Below are positions 19,822 to 29,558 of a stretch of DNA of 64,000 bases, piece by piece. A program made the position numbers and the translations under genes. Under the pieces are notes generated by a model. That model had not been told where the DNA came from. It worked only from the letters and a program-made list of their open reading frames with translations, and searched no databases. The stretch's first letter is position 1. Every line of letters starts with the position of its first letter. Location: positions 335,757 to 399,756 of the forward strand of contig JACKPC010000006.1 in assembly GCA_024233835.1 (NCBI GenBank). The letters are read 5' to 3'. Source of the DNA: Leptospiraceae bacterium (lineage in GTDB: Bacteria; Spirochaetota; Leptospiria; Leptospirales; Leptospiraceae).

Positions 19822-21252
19822 ATGCTTTTCAATTCAATTCCTTTCTTAGTTCTTTTCTTTTTCACCTTTTTACTTTATTGGAATATTCCGGATAAGTATA
19901 AGAAACACCTGCTCATTATTTCTTCTGTCCTATTTTATTCTTATTTCAGTCTTTTATCTACCCTTCATTTTCTTCTGGTAATTGCGATAAACTTTTATTT
20001 CTCGGAAAAGCTCTTCTCTTTAAAAGAAAAACAAGAGGATACAAAGAAGGTCTTACGTGTTATCGTAATACTAAATATTTTAAACCTCTGCTTTTTTAAA
20101 TATTACTATTTCTTTATGGATAGCTTTTATTTCATAAGCCGGGCCGAACTATTTAAACAGGGAGCTTATGCTCTCCAGATTCTCCTTCCTCTTGCCATTA
20201 GCTTCTATACCTTTCAACTGGTAGCCCTTCAAATCGATATTCACAGGGACAAAATAGAGAAACGTTTATCTGCTTCGGATTATTTCTTGTTCATCCTCTT
20301 TTTTCCCCAGCTAATTGCCGGACCCATTATGCGAACCACGGACTTTTTTCCTCAGCTCGGTAAATACAGCATCAGTCCGGAAAGTATGAAGCGAGGAATT
20401 CTTCTATTACTTGGGGGACTTCTTAAGAAGGTGGTCATCTCGGATAACCTGGGGATAATTATTGTTCCTCTTTACAAAAATCCCTCCGCTTATGATTCCT
20501 TTTCTCTGTTTATGGGAGTTTTTGCTTTTGTTTCGCAGGTTTATTGTGACTTCAGCGGCTATACCGATATGGCCAGGGGCCTGGCTTATCTTCTCGGCTT
20601 CTCGATTCCGGAAAACTTTCGGGGACCATTTTTAGCAAAATCCTTTCGAGAAATCTGGGGTCGCTGGCATGTCACCCTTTCTACCTGGCTTCGAGACTAC
20701 CTGTATATCCCACTGGGAGGAAGTCGTTTAGGAGAATTTCGAACTAACCTGAACATGCTCATTACCATGTCTATGGGAGGCCTATGGCACGGTGCTGACA
20801 TTAGTTTTTTCTTCTGGGGTTTTTATCTTGGAGTTTGCCTCTGGATAGAACGAATCCTGTTTAAACATAATATTCGAATTCCTTCTGAAGCCTGGCCGGT
20901 AAATTTTCTTCGACACATTGTAATTTTTACCTTATTTTCCATGAGTGGTATCTTTTTTCGAGCCGGAATGGAAATCGGAATCCATAGCGAAAGATCTTCC
21001 CTGGCCATTGCCCTGTCCTACTTTAAGGGAATGCTCAGCTTTCAAAGCGGACAAAGATTATTTCGTCTGGAAGAAATTTATTTATACGTATTCTTAGCTC
21101 TCGGTTTTAATTTTATACAGTATAAGGAAACCTTCTCTGAAAAAATAGAAAACTTAGCCTTTAAAGCCATACCTGCATTTTCCCTTCTGGTTCTTCTACT
21201 TCTGGGAATTTTTGGAGATGGTGGAGGAGATTTTATTTATTTTCAATTTTAA
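19822..21252 (+). CDS. MBOAT-family O-acyltransferase (AlgI-like)
   Basis: 476 aa, many membrane segments. Motifs: LLPLAISFYTFQLVALQID, FFPQLIAGPI, FCDFSGYTDMARG-like (YCDFSGYTDMARGLAYLLGF), RWHVTLSTWLRDYLYIPLGG and the catalytic His in MGGLWHGADISFFFWG. Such enzymes transfer acyl groups, often acetyl, to extracellular polysaccharides or other envelope molecules. No AlgJ/AlgX-like partner is adjacent; instead a lipoprotein overlaps its 3' end. Confidence 0.92.
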   Translation: MLFNSIPFLVLFFFTFLLYWNIPDKYKKHLLIISSVLFYSYFSLLSTLHFLLVIAINFYFSEKLFSLKEKQEDTKKVLRVIVILNILNLCFFKYYYFFMDSFYFISRAELFKQGAYALQILLPLAISFYTFQLVALQIDIHRDKIEKRLSASDYFLFILFFPQLIAGPIMRTTDFFPQLGKYSISPESMKRGILLLLGGLLKKVVISDNLGIIIVPLYKNPSAYDSFSLFMGVFAFVSQVYCDFSGYTDMARGLAYLLGFSIPENFRGPFLAKSFREIWGRWHVTLSTWLRDYLYIPLGGSRLGEFRTNLNMLITMSMGGLWHGADISFFFWGFYLGVCLWIERILFKHNIRIPSEAWPVNFLRHIVIFTLFSMSGIFFRAGMEIGIHSERSSLAIALSYFKGMLSFQSGQRLFRLEEIYLYVFLALGFNFIQYKETFSEKIENLAFKAIPAFSLLVLLLLGIFGDGGGDFIYFQF

Positions 21253-21856
21253 ATTTATTATAGGTATAGGATTCTATCTTTACCTTATTTTTAGTAGTGT
21301 GAACTGCTCCACAAGCTCGGATGAGTGGATTCGTTCCCTGCCCAAAGAAAGAAAAGCTCCCTCCTTTTCCTATTCCGGCATCTGGATTCGAGAAGGAAGG
21401 CAAAGGGCTGCTGTAAATTCTGCCTATCACAGCGACCTTAGCAGAGAAACAATTCGACTTTATCCGGGAACTGAAAAAAAATTCGAAAAAACCTATCTGA
21501 GAACAGAAATCCTTAGAGGAATTAAAACCAGCATTTTAATAAAAAGTAGCGGAGTCTATGAAATAAGCGGAAACTGGTTACTCTTGCATACCCTGGAAAT
21601 AGAAACCCAACAACAGGGAGATGGAAAAAACGAACAAACAAAGAAAAAGTTTGACCATAAACTCTTATATTACTATAGTATTAAGGAAGAGGCCTTAGTT
21701 CCCATGCTTTATGAACAGGGCTATATAGAGCTAAATTATGGTATCAAAGATGGTGTTCGAGAAATTTACAATGAATCAGATGAAAACTTTCATCACTTTA
21801 TCCACAATTTTACCGTCAAGGAATACCATTCTCATGCCTATTTTCAGGAAAAATAA
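21218..21856 (+). CDS. Putative lipoprotein of unknown function
   Basis: 212 aa from the ATG at 21218, overlapping the MBOAT gene by 35 bases; a TTG at 21212 is also possible. The N-terminus is a long hydrophobic segment ending IFSSVNC, a plausible lipobox. The remainder is mixed beta-like sequence (YPGTEKKFEKTYLRTEIL, SGNWLLLHTLEIETQQQ) with no family I recognise. The overlap suggests translational coupling to the acyltransferase, and it may work with it in the periplasm. Confidence 0.75.
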   Translation: MVEEILFIFNFKFIIGIGFYLYLIFSSVNCSTSSDEWIRSLPKERKAPSFSYSGIWIREGRQRAAVNSAYHSDLSRETIRLYPGTEKKFEKTYLRTEILRGIKTSILIKSSGVYEISGNWLLLHTLEIETQQQGDGKNEQTKKKFDHKLLYYYSIKEEALVPMLYEQGYIELNYGIKDGVREIYNESDENFHHFIHNFTVKEYHSHAYFQEK

Positions 21857-21861
21857 GAAAA

Positions 21862-22620
21862 ATGGACGATAAAGAAAATAGGAACCCGGAAATGTTTGCA
21901 AACCTGAATGATGAAATTAAAGGACTCATATTTCCCAGAGATATTAAAGATGAGAATTATGAAGTTGCCTCAAGGATTCGACACGCTTATTCGCTTGGAG
22001 GAGATTTATACAGCCAGTTAATTGATAAAAATGGAAATTACTGGTTTGCTATCGGAGATGCTTCCGGTCACGATTTAAATTCTCATTTATTCAGCATGAT
22101 GCTTATGGTGCAGCTCAGCTATTACATCAACCTTCTGGAAACTCCACGAGAAGTCTCAAATGCCATTAATCACTACCTTCAACAAAAGAGAAAAAGTGCC
22201 GCTTCTGATATTACATCCTATGCCTCTCTCGCTATCTTAAAAGCAGATCAAGAAGGGAACTTTACCCACTATGGACAACATCCCAACTTTATCCTATTTC
22301 AATCAGAAGAAAAAAAAGCAGAAATTATTGTCACCTCAGGACGTTTTATAGGCTTAGAAATGGAAGAGAACAGGCTTAATGACCTTGAAGGACATTTCCG
22401 GATGAAAAAGGGCGACAAACTTTACCTGTTTACCGATGGAATTTTCGAACAGAGAAATGAAGAAGGTAAATATTTCGGTTACAGCCTCTACCAATTCATC
22501 AGTCATCATTCAGAAGGCATAGTAGAGAATGTGGCAGACAGACTTTTTCAAGAACTCGATACCTTCTCCGGAAATAAACTCGACGATGATATGACCCTGA
22601 TGCTCATATCTCGTAAATAG
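21862..22620 (+). CDS. PP2C/SpoIIE-type serine phosphatase (RsbU-like catalytic domain)
   Basis: 252 aa. The metal-binding pattern is clear: GGDLYSQL, IGDASGHDLNSHLFSM, LYLFTDGIFEQRN and DDDMTLMLI. There is no sensor domain in front, so input must come from another protein. RsbU-type phosphatases act on anti-sigma-factor antagonists in partner-switching. No antagonist or anti-sigma gene is adjacent. Confidence 0.9.
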   Translation: MDDKENRNPEMFANLNDEIKGLIFPRDIKDENYEVASRIRHAYSLGGDLYSQLIDKNGNYWFAIGDASGHDLNSHLFSMMLMVQLSYYINLLETPREVSNAINHYLQQKRKSAASDITSYASLAILKADQEGNFTHYGQHPNFILFQSEEKKAEIIVTSGRFIGLEMEENRLNDLEGHFRMKKGDKLYLFTDGIFEQRNEEGKYFGYSLYQFISHHSEGIVENVADRLFQELDTFSGNKLDDDMTLMLISRK

Positions 22621-22640
22621 TCTACTAATATCTGATTGAT

Positions 22641-23726
22641 ATGGAGGGTAAGGAAGGAGATAAACTTAAGAAACTGGGTTTCCAGGATTCTTACCTCGAA
22701 GATCTCGACTCCGGGTATTCACACGAGTTCACAATAGGCAGAATTTCCAAAGTTCTAAAGAATAAATACTTCCTTCATGAAGGAAAAACTGAATTTCCTG
22801 CTGAATTAACCGGCTCCCTTCTATTCTCCAGTGTAACAGAATCTGATTTACCCCTGGTTGGAGATTTCGTTTTGTTTAAGAAGGTAGATGAATCGCTCTG
22901 TATCATTGAACGGGTTCTGAAGCGAAAGAACTTCCTACAAAGGAAATCCTCAGGCCGGGAAATTTCCTATCAACCGATTGCCGCCAATATTGATTACGCA
23001 TTTATCATGCAATCTTTAGATAATAACTTCAATCCCAACCGGATCGAAAGATATTTAAGCATTATAAATGATTCTAATATTACTCCTATAATCCTTCTCA
23101 GTAAAGAAGATTTAATTTCCCAGGATCAATCTAAAGAAATTCTCTCCGAACTCAAAAGCCTTTATCCAGACTATTCCATCCTCTCCTTATCCAGGGCTTA
23201 TCCGGAAAGCATCGAGACGTTAAAAGAAATTCTAGTAGCCACAAAGACTTATATTATTCTCGGTTCCTCCGGTGTGGGAAAAACCAGCCTGTTAAATTCT
23301 CTGGATGAAAGGCATCAATTCAAAACAAAAGAACTCAGTGACTCTTCTCAAAAAGGAAAGCATACAACAACCAATCGATATTTTACTATATTAGATAATG
23401 GAGCTATATTTATAGATACTCCGGGAATGAGAGAAATCTCCAATTTCGCTTACCGGGAAGGAATTGGTAAAACTTTTCAAAACATTGTTTCTTTTGAAAA
23501 AGAATGTAAATTTAATAATTGCACCCATACAACAGAGCCGGGTTGTGCAGTTTTAAAAGCTCTGAGTTCTGGCTTAATCGATAGTCGGCAGTATGATAAT
23601 TTTCAAAAAATGTTAAAAGAAGATGAATACCTTTCCAGCTCTTATGTCGATAAGCGGAAGAAAGATAAGGAAAGAGGAAAACTCTATAGGTCTATTCTAA
23701 AAAATAAACCGAATAAAAGATCTTAA
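22641..23726 (+). CDS. rsgA: Ribosome small subunit-dependent GTPase A
   Basis: 361 aa. Circularly permuted GTPase that helps 30S maturation. OB-fold N-terminus (RISKVLKNKYFLHEG), then G4 LSKEDL, P-loop GSSGVGKTSLLNSL (G1), TTNRYF (G2 region), DTPGMREI (G3), and a C-terminal zinc motif, CKFNNCTHTTEPGCAV. Order of motifs is as expected for the permuted family. Confidence 0.96.
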   Translation: MEGKEGDKLKKLGFQDSYLEDLDSGYSHEFTIGRISKVLKNKYFLHEGKTEFPAELTGSLLFSSVTESDLPLVGDFVLFKKVDESLCIIERVLKRKNFLQRKSSGREISYQPIAANIDYAFIMQSLDNNFNPNRIERYLSIINDSNITPIILLSKEDLISQDQSKEILSELKSLYPDYSILSLSRAYPESIETLKEILVATKTYIILGSSGVGKTSLLNSLDERHQFKTKELSDSSQKGKHTTTNRYFTILDNGAIFIDTPGMREISNFAYREGIGKTFQNIVSFEKECKFNNCTHTTEPGCAVLKALSSGLIDSRQYDNFQKMLKEDEYLSSSYVDKRKKDKERGKLYRSILKNKPNKRS

Positions 23727-23770
23727 AATCTACTTGAAGTTAAAACAAAAACTCTCATACTTGCTCTGTC

Positions 23771-25831
23771 ATGGAGAATAAAGGCTTACTTCGATTTTAT
23801 TTTAGACTACCTTCTTCCTTAATAATATTTCTACTCTATTTCGTTTTTCTCCTAAACTTCTTATTTTCACAGGAGGATATTCTCACGATAGATAAAGTGG
23901 ATAATGAAATACAACTAATCGGTAAACATGTCTACTATTTACAGGAAAACAACAAAGAACTTACGATAAATGATATACTCCAACCTTCGACACAATCTCA
24001 GTTTAAAAAACAATTAAAAGATACTTTTATTTTTCAACCTTCTAATAACGGCATCTGGTTTAAAATAAGCATTGAGAATAAAACAGAAGAAGCTCTCTAT
24101 CTCAAACTGGGAAGGATCAGTATCTGGTTTTTAGATTTTTACAAACCGGATGCTTTCGGAAAGTATCATAAAACGTTTTCCGGTGGAAATCTTAAAACAG
24201 ATGTCCCTCCACCGAGTCTATCCAAACGATATGTTTTATCCCTGATGCAGGGAAAAACGACAGGCCCGAAAACCTATTATATTCGAATCGTTGGTAAATT
24301 TCCCCTGACCTTCCCTTTTCTCATTGGAACAAAAAATTCCATTATAGAAGATACCCGTTTTCGAGAAGATTGGGTAACCGCTATTTTTTGTGGTTGTATT
24401 CTGGCTACTTTCTTATATAATGTTTTTCTTTTATTCTCTATGCGAGATATTCTTTATTTTTACTATATTTCTTTTTTAGCCTGCTCATTCTTTACAGTGA
24501 CTTTCTTCCAAAACTATCCATTCTTTTCTCATCCCTGGTTCTGGGAGAATATATTTATTTGGAGTAACCTGATTGCTATATTTATTGGTTTATTCGGAAT
24601 CCATTATTTACGATTAGTCCATTATTCGACATTTTTGAAGAAATGGATTATTTTTATGGTGTTTATCCTGGCGTTTTTCTTTCCTATCCTTAATTATTTA
24701 AAATTCATAGATTTTATTTTTCTTGTAAAAGCCTATCTGCCTACTGTAACCCTGTTTCATTTTAGTTTATTCTTATGCGGTTTATATGTTTACTATAAAG
24801 GTTATAAGCCGGCTCGATTCTATACAATCGCCTGGGGAAGCTTATTCTTATCTATTGGAATATTTTTTTTGATTATTCATGAATTACTTCCATTTTTACT
24901 ATATGCCGATTATATAATCTATCTCGGTTTTACTGCAGAGATGGCTTTCTTTGGCCTGGCTCTGGGTGACAGATATAACCATATTAAAAAAGAAAGCGAA
25001 GAAATTCACAAGAAACATTTAGTCCTTATTGAAAAACAAAAAGAAATACTGGAACAAAAAGTTCAGGAACGAACCGAAGTTCTACTCCTTCTAAATGAAG
25101 AATTAGAACAAAAAAATAAAGATTTAGATCTACGCGGTAAAGAACTCCAGGAAGTAAACAGGGCCAAAGACAAGATTTTTGCTATTATTAGCCATGATCT
25201 ACGTTCTCCAATTGCTGCTCTGAATAGTTTTCTTGAAATTTTCAGTTTAAAAAACATTCCTCCGGATAAAACGTTAGAATATATAGATAAACTAAAAAAC
25301 AGTATTCGTAATTTACAAATGACCCTAGATAATCTTTTACAATGGGCTGCCGGTCAGCTAAAGGGAATTAAAGTGGAAAAACAAACGTTTAATATACTTG
25401 GCGTAAGCGAATCCTGCCGCTTATTACTTCAGGATATTGCCAATACAAAGGGTATACAAATTCAGCAAGAAATTCCAAGCGATTTGGAAGCACTGGCTGA
25501 TCCGGAACATATAAGGCTTGTATTGCGAAACCTATTGAGTAATGCAATTAAATTTACAGAACCGGGTGGAACTGTATCGATTCAAGCAGTAAAAGTAGAA
25601 GGTTCTATTCAATTATCAGTGAAAGATACAGGCCTTGGAATGTCAGAAGAACTTATTGCTAACTTTACTCAGAATAAACTCATCCAGAGTCAATTTGGCA
25701 CACAAAGGGAAAGCGGAACCGGTTTAGGGCTTCATCTCTGTAAGGAATTTATAGAATTAAACGGAGGTGAAATCCGGATAAAAAGTAAGCCGGGACAGGG
25801 TACAAAATTTATAATTAAAATTCCCGCATAA
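23771..25831 (+). CDS. 7TM-DISM membrane sensor histidine kinase
   Basis: 686 aa. Signal/TM at 10-35, an extracytoplasmic beta-rich 7TMR-DISMED2-type domain (about 45-195; FQPSNNGIWFKISI), seven predicted TM helices (about 205-410), a coiled coil (EKQKEILEQKVQERTEVLLLL), then HisKA with phospho-acceptor His in IISHDLRSP (about residue 475) and HATPase (NLLSNAIKFTEPGG, DTGLGMS, GTGLGLHLCKEF). DISM sensors detect small, often sugar-like, ligands. No receiver or response regulator gene is adjacent, so its partner is unknown. Confidence 0.95.
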   Translation: MENKGLLRFYFRLPSSLIIFLLYFVFLLNFLFSQEDILTIDKVDNEIQLIGKHVYYLQENNKELTINDILQPSTQSQFKKQLKDTFIFQPSNNGIWFKISIENKTEEALYLKLGRISIWFLDFYKPDAFGKYHKTFSGGNLKTDVPPPSLSKRYVLSLMQGKTTGPKTYYIRIVGKFPLTFPFLIGTKNSIIEDTRFREDWVTAIFCGCILATFLYNVFLLFSMRDILYFYYISFLACSFFTVTFFQNYPFFSHPWFWENIFIWSNLIAIFIGLFGIHYLRLVHYSTFLKKWIIFMVFILAFFFPILNYLKFIDFIFLVKAYLPTVTLFHFSLFLCGLYVYYKGYKPARFYTIAWGSLFLSIGIFFLIIHELLPFLLYADYIIYLGFTAEMAFFGLALGDRYNHIKKESEEIHKKHLVLIEKQKEILEQKVQERTEVLLLLNEELEQKNKDLDLRGKELQEVNRAKDKIFAIISHDLRSPIAALNSFLEIFSLKNIPPDKTLEYIDKLKNSIRNLQMTLDNLLQWAAGQLKGIKVEKQTFNILGVSESCRLLLQDIANTKGIQIQQEIPSDLEALADPEHIRLVLRNLLSNAIKFTEPGGTVSIQAVKVEGSIQLSVKDTGLGMSEELIANFTQNKLIQSQFGTQRESGTGLGLHLCKEFIELNGGEIRIKSKPGQGTKFIIKIPA

Positions 25832-25836
25832 AATTA

Positions 25837-25863
25837 GAAGGCGAGAAAATGTATCCCGCCTTC
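25837..25863. terminator. Bidirectional hairpin terminator
   Basis: GAAGGCG at 25837-25843 pairs with CGCCTTC at 25857-25863 across a 13-base loop, followed by GTTTAT on plus. It sits between the convergent histidine-kinase gene and lipoprotein gene, where a shared terminator is expected. Confidence 0.65.
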
Positions 25864-25879
25864 GTTTATACTCTGAAAT

Positions 25880-26644
25880 CTATTTTGTAATTTTCAAAGG
25901 AAATGGAGCATAACCAAAACGGTTGGTGTCTGCGTCTATTGTTGTTGGAACAGCAGATCTACCAATCCTGTCCTTACAGGCTGTTTTCGAATCTGTTACT
26001 ACCGTAAAGTTGTTACTCGTCACATGTGTTCTGGCTTCTTTGTAAGTTTTAAAAGGTCCGACCAGACAAAGGTATGTAATACTCTTATCATTCAATTCGG
26101 TCCAACTCGATACAAAATAACCAATATCTACAGAACTCTGAACTATAGTAGCATCATCTGCAGCTGCTTTGATAGTTACAGAACTTAAGCTTACACCGGC
26201 CCCTCCGGTTCCTGTACAACGGGGGTCAGTAGCTGTGCTTACACTTCCCACATAGCTACCGTAGCAAACCGTCCCTCTCCGGGTAATCATAACGTTCTTT
26301 GTGTTATCAAACTCTAAGATCTGATGAAAATAACTTCCTGTTTTAGCTGCACCGAGCGGAAAAGCTACTCCTGAGTAATCAGCTGACCAGAGGCTACCCT
26401 TGATGTTTTCCTCAACATTAGCAAACAATGGAATAACAGTTCCATTATCGTCTACAACCGTTACCTTACCTTCTATTTCCACAGCCTGGGATGCTTTATA
26501 GGTGGTAAGCTGATTGCTGGTATTCGCATTCAGTAAAGTAAGGGCTACTGTAACTTCATCGCTTGTTTCTGTTTCCTTGATGCAAGAAACTAGAGAAATC
26601 AGCAGAGATAAAGCTGTCAGAATAAAAAATGTTTTACGTTTCAT
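25880..26644 (-). CDS. Putative lipoprotein of unknown function
   Basis: 254 aa from the ATG at 26642-26644. A longer frame upstream would overlap the KAS III-like gene. Signal peptide with lipobox: MKRKTFFIL... ISLVSC (Cys21). The mature part has no recognised domain; two Cys pairs (RGTVCYG/DPRCTG and YLCLVG/KTACKD) could form disulfides, and YLCLVGPFKTYKEARTHV resembles a SPOR-like 'GPFxTxxEA' strand-helix, but this is weak. It is last in the minus-strand KAS/CoA-transferase unit and could be a surface partner or a passenger. Confidence 0.75.
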   Translation of the reverse strand: MKRKTFFILTALSLLISLVSCIKETETSDEVTVALTLLNANTSNQLTTYKASQAVEIEGKVTVVDDNGTVIPLFANVEENIKGSLWSADYSGVAFPLGAAKTGSYFHQILEFDNTKNVMITRRGTVCYGSYVGSVSTATDPRCTGTGGAGVSLSSVTIKAAADDATIVQSSVDIGYFVSSWTELNDKSITYLCLVGPFKTYKEARTHVTSNNFTVVTDSKTACKDRIGRSAVPTTIDADTNRFGYAPFPLKITK

Positions 26645-26669
26645 AGTTGTTCCTATTGAATTCCTTATA

Positions 26670-27650
26670 TTAGATTTTAAATAACAATGCACCCCAGTAC
26701 CAACCTGCACCTACTGCCGGAGTTAAGACCAGATCACCTTTTTGGAACCTGCCTTTCTGGTTTTCTTCCGAGAGAATTATCGGAATCGATGCGGCGGAAG
26801 TATTACCCACATAATGAAAATTAACTAACTGCTTATCCTTTGGAATACACACCTTTTCTGAAACACCTTTCACAACAAGATGAGTTCCCGGGTGTGCTGC
26901 CATCCAATCGATATCCTCCGGTTTCAATCCATATTTTTCCATCATCATATCCACAGCTTGAATCGTGCAATCAATAGCATTGGGAATTAGATCCGGATAA
27001 CTCTTGGTTAAACCATTTGGAGCCGGACAGGTAATAATATGTTTTCTATCCGCATCATCGAAAAGGAAAGAATCGATCAAACCTCTCGAAGTATCGTCAG
27101 TCTTCTCCAGAATCACAGCTCCGGCGGCATCACCGGCAGTAAATTCACCATATCCGCCTTCTCTTACACGAACGGAAAACCTTTCTGAACCTACCACGGC
27201 GACTTTCTTGAATTTCGGATCAGCCAACATATACATTTTTGCTGTCTGAACCCCATGTACAAAACCCGTACAGGCTGTACTCACATCAAAAGAAAGTGCA
27301 TTTTTAGTTCCTACCAACTTGGATGCCTGAGGAGCCAGATCGGGTAAGTAATATCTATCAGTCCAGTTGGCCAAAATAAATAAATCAATCTCTTCCGGAG
27401 ATATTTTAGCATCCTGTAATGCCATTTTAACAGCTTCTGCCGCCATATATTGCGCAGTTTCTTCTTCACTTGCACGAAAACGACGTTCCACTCCGATTTC
27501 TTTCCCGATAACTGCTTCTTCAGCCGGGTGCATCTCGGGATATTTCAGGCGAGTCCGAATCTCTTCATTAGACAATATTTTCTGAGGATAATAATGCCCG
27601 AAGCCTCGAAACTGGATTCCATTACTTTTAAGTTCATTCTTTTTACTCAT
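26670..27650 (-). CDS. Beta-ketoacyl-ACP synthase III-like enzyme
   Basis: 326 aa. Start ATG at 27648-27650 with AGGAG eight bases before it. Thiolase fold with complete triad: Cys127 (DVSTACTGF), His253 (AAHPGTH) and Asn283 (VGNTSAAS). These proteins prime acyl chains by condensing an acyl-CoA with malonyl-ACP, or in secondary pathways join or transfer acyl groups. The neighbours (CoA-transferase and KAS II-like) suggest a dedicated acyl pathway, not core FabH. The HPGTH variant in place of the usual HQAN sets it apart from housekeeping FabH. Confidence 0.9.
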   Translation of the reverse strand: MSKKNELKSNGIQFRGFGHYYPQKILSNEEIRTRLKYPEMHPAEEAVIGKEIGVERRFRASEEETAQYMAAEAVKMALQDAKISPEEIDLFILANWTDRYYLPDLAPQASKLVGTKNALSFDVSTACTGFVHGVQTAKMYMLADPKFKKVAVVGSERFSVRVREGGYGEFTAGDAAGAVILEKTDDTSRGLIDSFLFDDADRKHIITCPAPNGLTKSYPDLIPNAIDCTIQAVDMMMEKYGLKPEDIDWMAAHPGTHLVVKGVSEKVCIPKDKQLVNFHYVGNTSAASIPIILSEENQKGRFQKGDLVLTPAVGAGWYWGALLFKI

Positions 27651-27663
27651 TACATCTCCTTTT

Positions 27664-29523
27664 TTAGCGGTATAATTTTTCAGGATCAAGTTCTCTTAAA
27701 ACTTCTAATTCATCTTTTGTAATTGGCTCTTCTCGAAAAGGTTTATGACTGGGTAAGCTCCAATCTGTATATTTAGAAATTGCAACTTCCGCAGTTAATG
27801 TAGGCTCAGAAGGAGGACATATCCAATCACTAAAATACATATTTTTCTTGTTTCCCACCATTCGTCTTCTGAACCTTCCGAATTGACAGACAATCTGTTG
27901 AACTCTTCTTCCGGGTGAAGTTATAAAGTCCACATTCTGCACAAATCTTCCTTTCATCGCTTTAGCCACTACAAGACAATCGGCAGTACTCGCAATATCA
28001 TTGGCACCACCCGAACCTACTAAAAATCTGCCATCCGAAAGACGTGTGGAATTCAAATTTCCATCCAGATCAATTTGAGCAGTTCCTAAAACTCCCAAAC
28101 AATCTTTAGAAACTTGAGTTCCCAAAATCTGGGTTACATCTGAAAGTTGTTCTGCTTTATTCCCGTGCAACTGACTGAAGAGAAAAATATCTCCCGATTG
28201 GGGAACAAAACCATAAAATCCAAGCTCAGCTAAAGTAGTAATCGGAAAATCACTGGCTTCTAGAAGTTTTGCTGCTGTCCAGGCAGCCATATGAGCTGCA
28301 CCAATTCCTGCCAGAACCGTTTTATACTGCTTTCGTATAACCAGCTCTATAATCGAGCGTGCTGTAAGAATAATCATCTGCTCCGAGTCGGTAGCCGGTT
28401 CATTCTTGATGTTTACTTGAATATGTACTGTTTTATATTTTTCTTTTATGCTACTTAATTTTAAGTTCTCCAGTCTTTCCTTTCCCAGAACTTTCAAATA
28501 CTCTTCGTGACCACCCTTACAAAGAATATATTTTTCCAGCCATTCCTTTCTTTCGTTCAGATCTTTAGAACCACTTTTTTCACTGGCTTCTACCATAAAA
28601 TCATAATCATCACAGTAGGTTTCCATTCCCTGAAGACCCGGAACTTTCATCTGATTGGAAATTCTCATGGATTGAGGATGAGCTCCATACGGAACTTCAC
28701 ACATACCTATCACTCTTGAACCCGGTATCGTAACAAATTCGGGTGGAATCGTTCCATACGGTACTATCCTTTCAGCTGTAAGAAGAATGCCTTTTTTAGC
28801 AGCTAAAGCTCCCCAAATTCCTTCTCCTAGGGGTGGAGTCAAAAGGACATTTCCCCTATCATCGGCGATAGTTCCGTGAACAAAAGTATAATCAGGAGAA
28901 AGCGGAGACAATAAAGCCAGGTATTGCTCTTCATCAGCTTCCTTTTTTTTCTTATATATGGATCTATGCTTTCTTAAAACTTCCAGAGAAGAACCATAAA
29001 CAGCCAGTTGACTCAATTCATCCGAACTATCTCTTTTAAAAGAAATATCTTCAGAAATCCCATTTTGATTGGGATTCGGAAATAAAAATAAAGATGTTCC
29101 TACTTTATCTGTAGCAAGATGACTATCCAAAATAGAACTGGTGATAATACCGGGAAGCTGAAGGGCACCGGCTATTAAACGCTCTACCAGGGACAATATG
29201 GACCATAGTTCCAGCTCAAAGGGTTTTCCTTCAAAAAGTCTCGAGTACAAACGATTAGGTGCAGGTCTCGGATAATTATCTCCCGCAAAAGTAATAATCG
29301 CTTTTTTTACAATACCGGATAAAGCAAGGGCATTCGCATTGGAATGTAAGCCTGTACAGCTAATAGTGAAATTGCCTTCCTTACCGTAAAAAACCCTTAC
29401 CAGTGCATTAATCAAAGCATTCGGTCGGGACATACAGGAAGAAAAATGAATATATGAGCCGGGCTCCACATTCTTTTTAACCATCCTATCAATGGAAGAA
29501 TATATTTCCAAATTTCTGAACAA
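27664..29523 (-). CDS. Fused alpha-beta CoA-transferase family protein
   Basis: 619 aa. Two CoA-transferase lobes in one chain: residues of about 1-330 resemble the alpha subunit (PGSYIHFSSCMSRPNALI, GTIADDRGNVLL) and about 380-590 the beta subunit (LAELGFYGFVPQSGD, GSGGANDIAS, FITSPGRR). The Glu in AELGFYG is in the place of the catalytic Glu of glutaconate/3-oxoacid CoA-transferases. It would swap CoA between carboxylic acids. The ends of the two KAS genes lie 13 and 35 bases away, so it is in the same operon. The natural substrate cannot be told from sequence. Confidence 0.8.
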   Translation of the reverse strand: MFRNLEIYSSIDRMVKKNVEPGSYIHFSSCMSRPNALINALVRVFYGKEGNFTISCTGLHSNANALALSGIVKKAIITFAGDNYPRPAPNRLYSRLFEGKPFELELWSILSLVERLIAGALQLPGIITSSILDSHLATDKVGTSLFLFPNPNQNGISEDISFKRDSSDELSQLAVYGSSLEVLRKHRSIYKKKKEADEEQYLALLSPLSPDYTFVHGTIADDRGNVLLTPPLGEGIWGALAAKKGILLTAERIVPYGTIPPEFVTIPGSRVIGMCEVPYGAHPQSMRISNQMKVPGLQGMETYCDDYDFMVEASEKSGSKDLNERKEWLEKYILCKGGHEEYLKVLGKERLENLKLSSIKEKYKTVHIQVNIKNEPATDSEQMIILTARSIIELVIRKQYKTVLAGIGAAHMAAWTAAKLLEASDFPITTLAELGFYGFVPQSGDIFLFSQLHGNKAEQLSDVTQILGTQVSKDCLGVLGTAQIDLDGNLNSTRLSDGRFLVGSGGANDIASTADCLVVAKAMKGRFVQNVDFITSPGRRVQQIVCQFGRFRRRMVGNKKNMYFSDWICPPSEPTLTAEVAISKYTDWSLPSHKPFREEPITKDELEVLRELDPEKLYR

Positions 29524-29558
29524 AAAAAACTCCTAATTTATAGGTATTGAATGCACTT

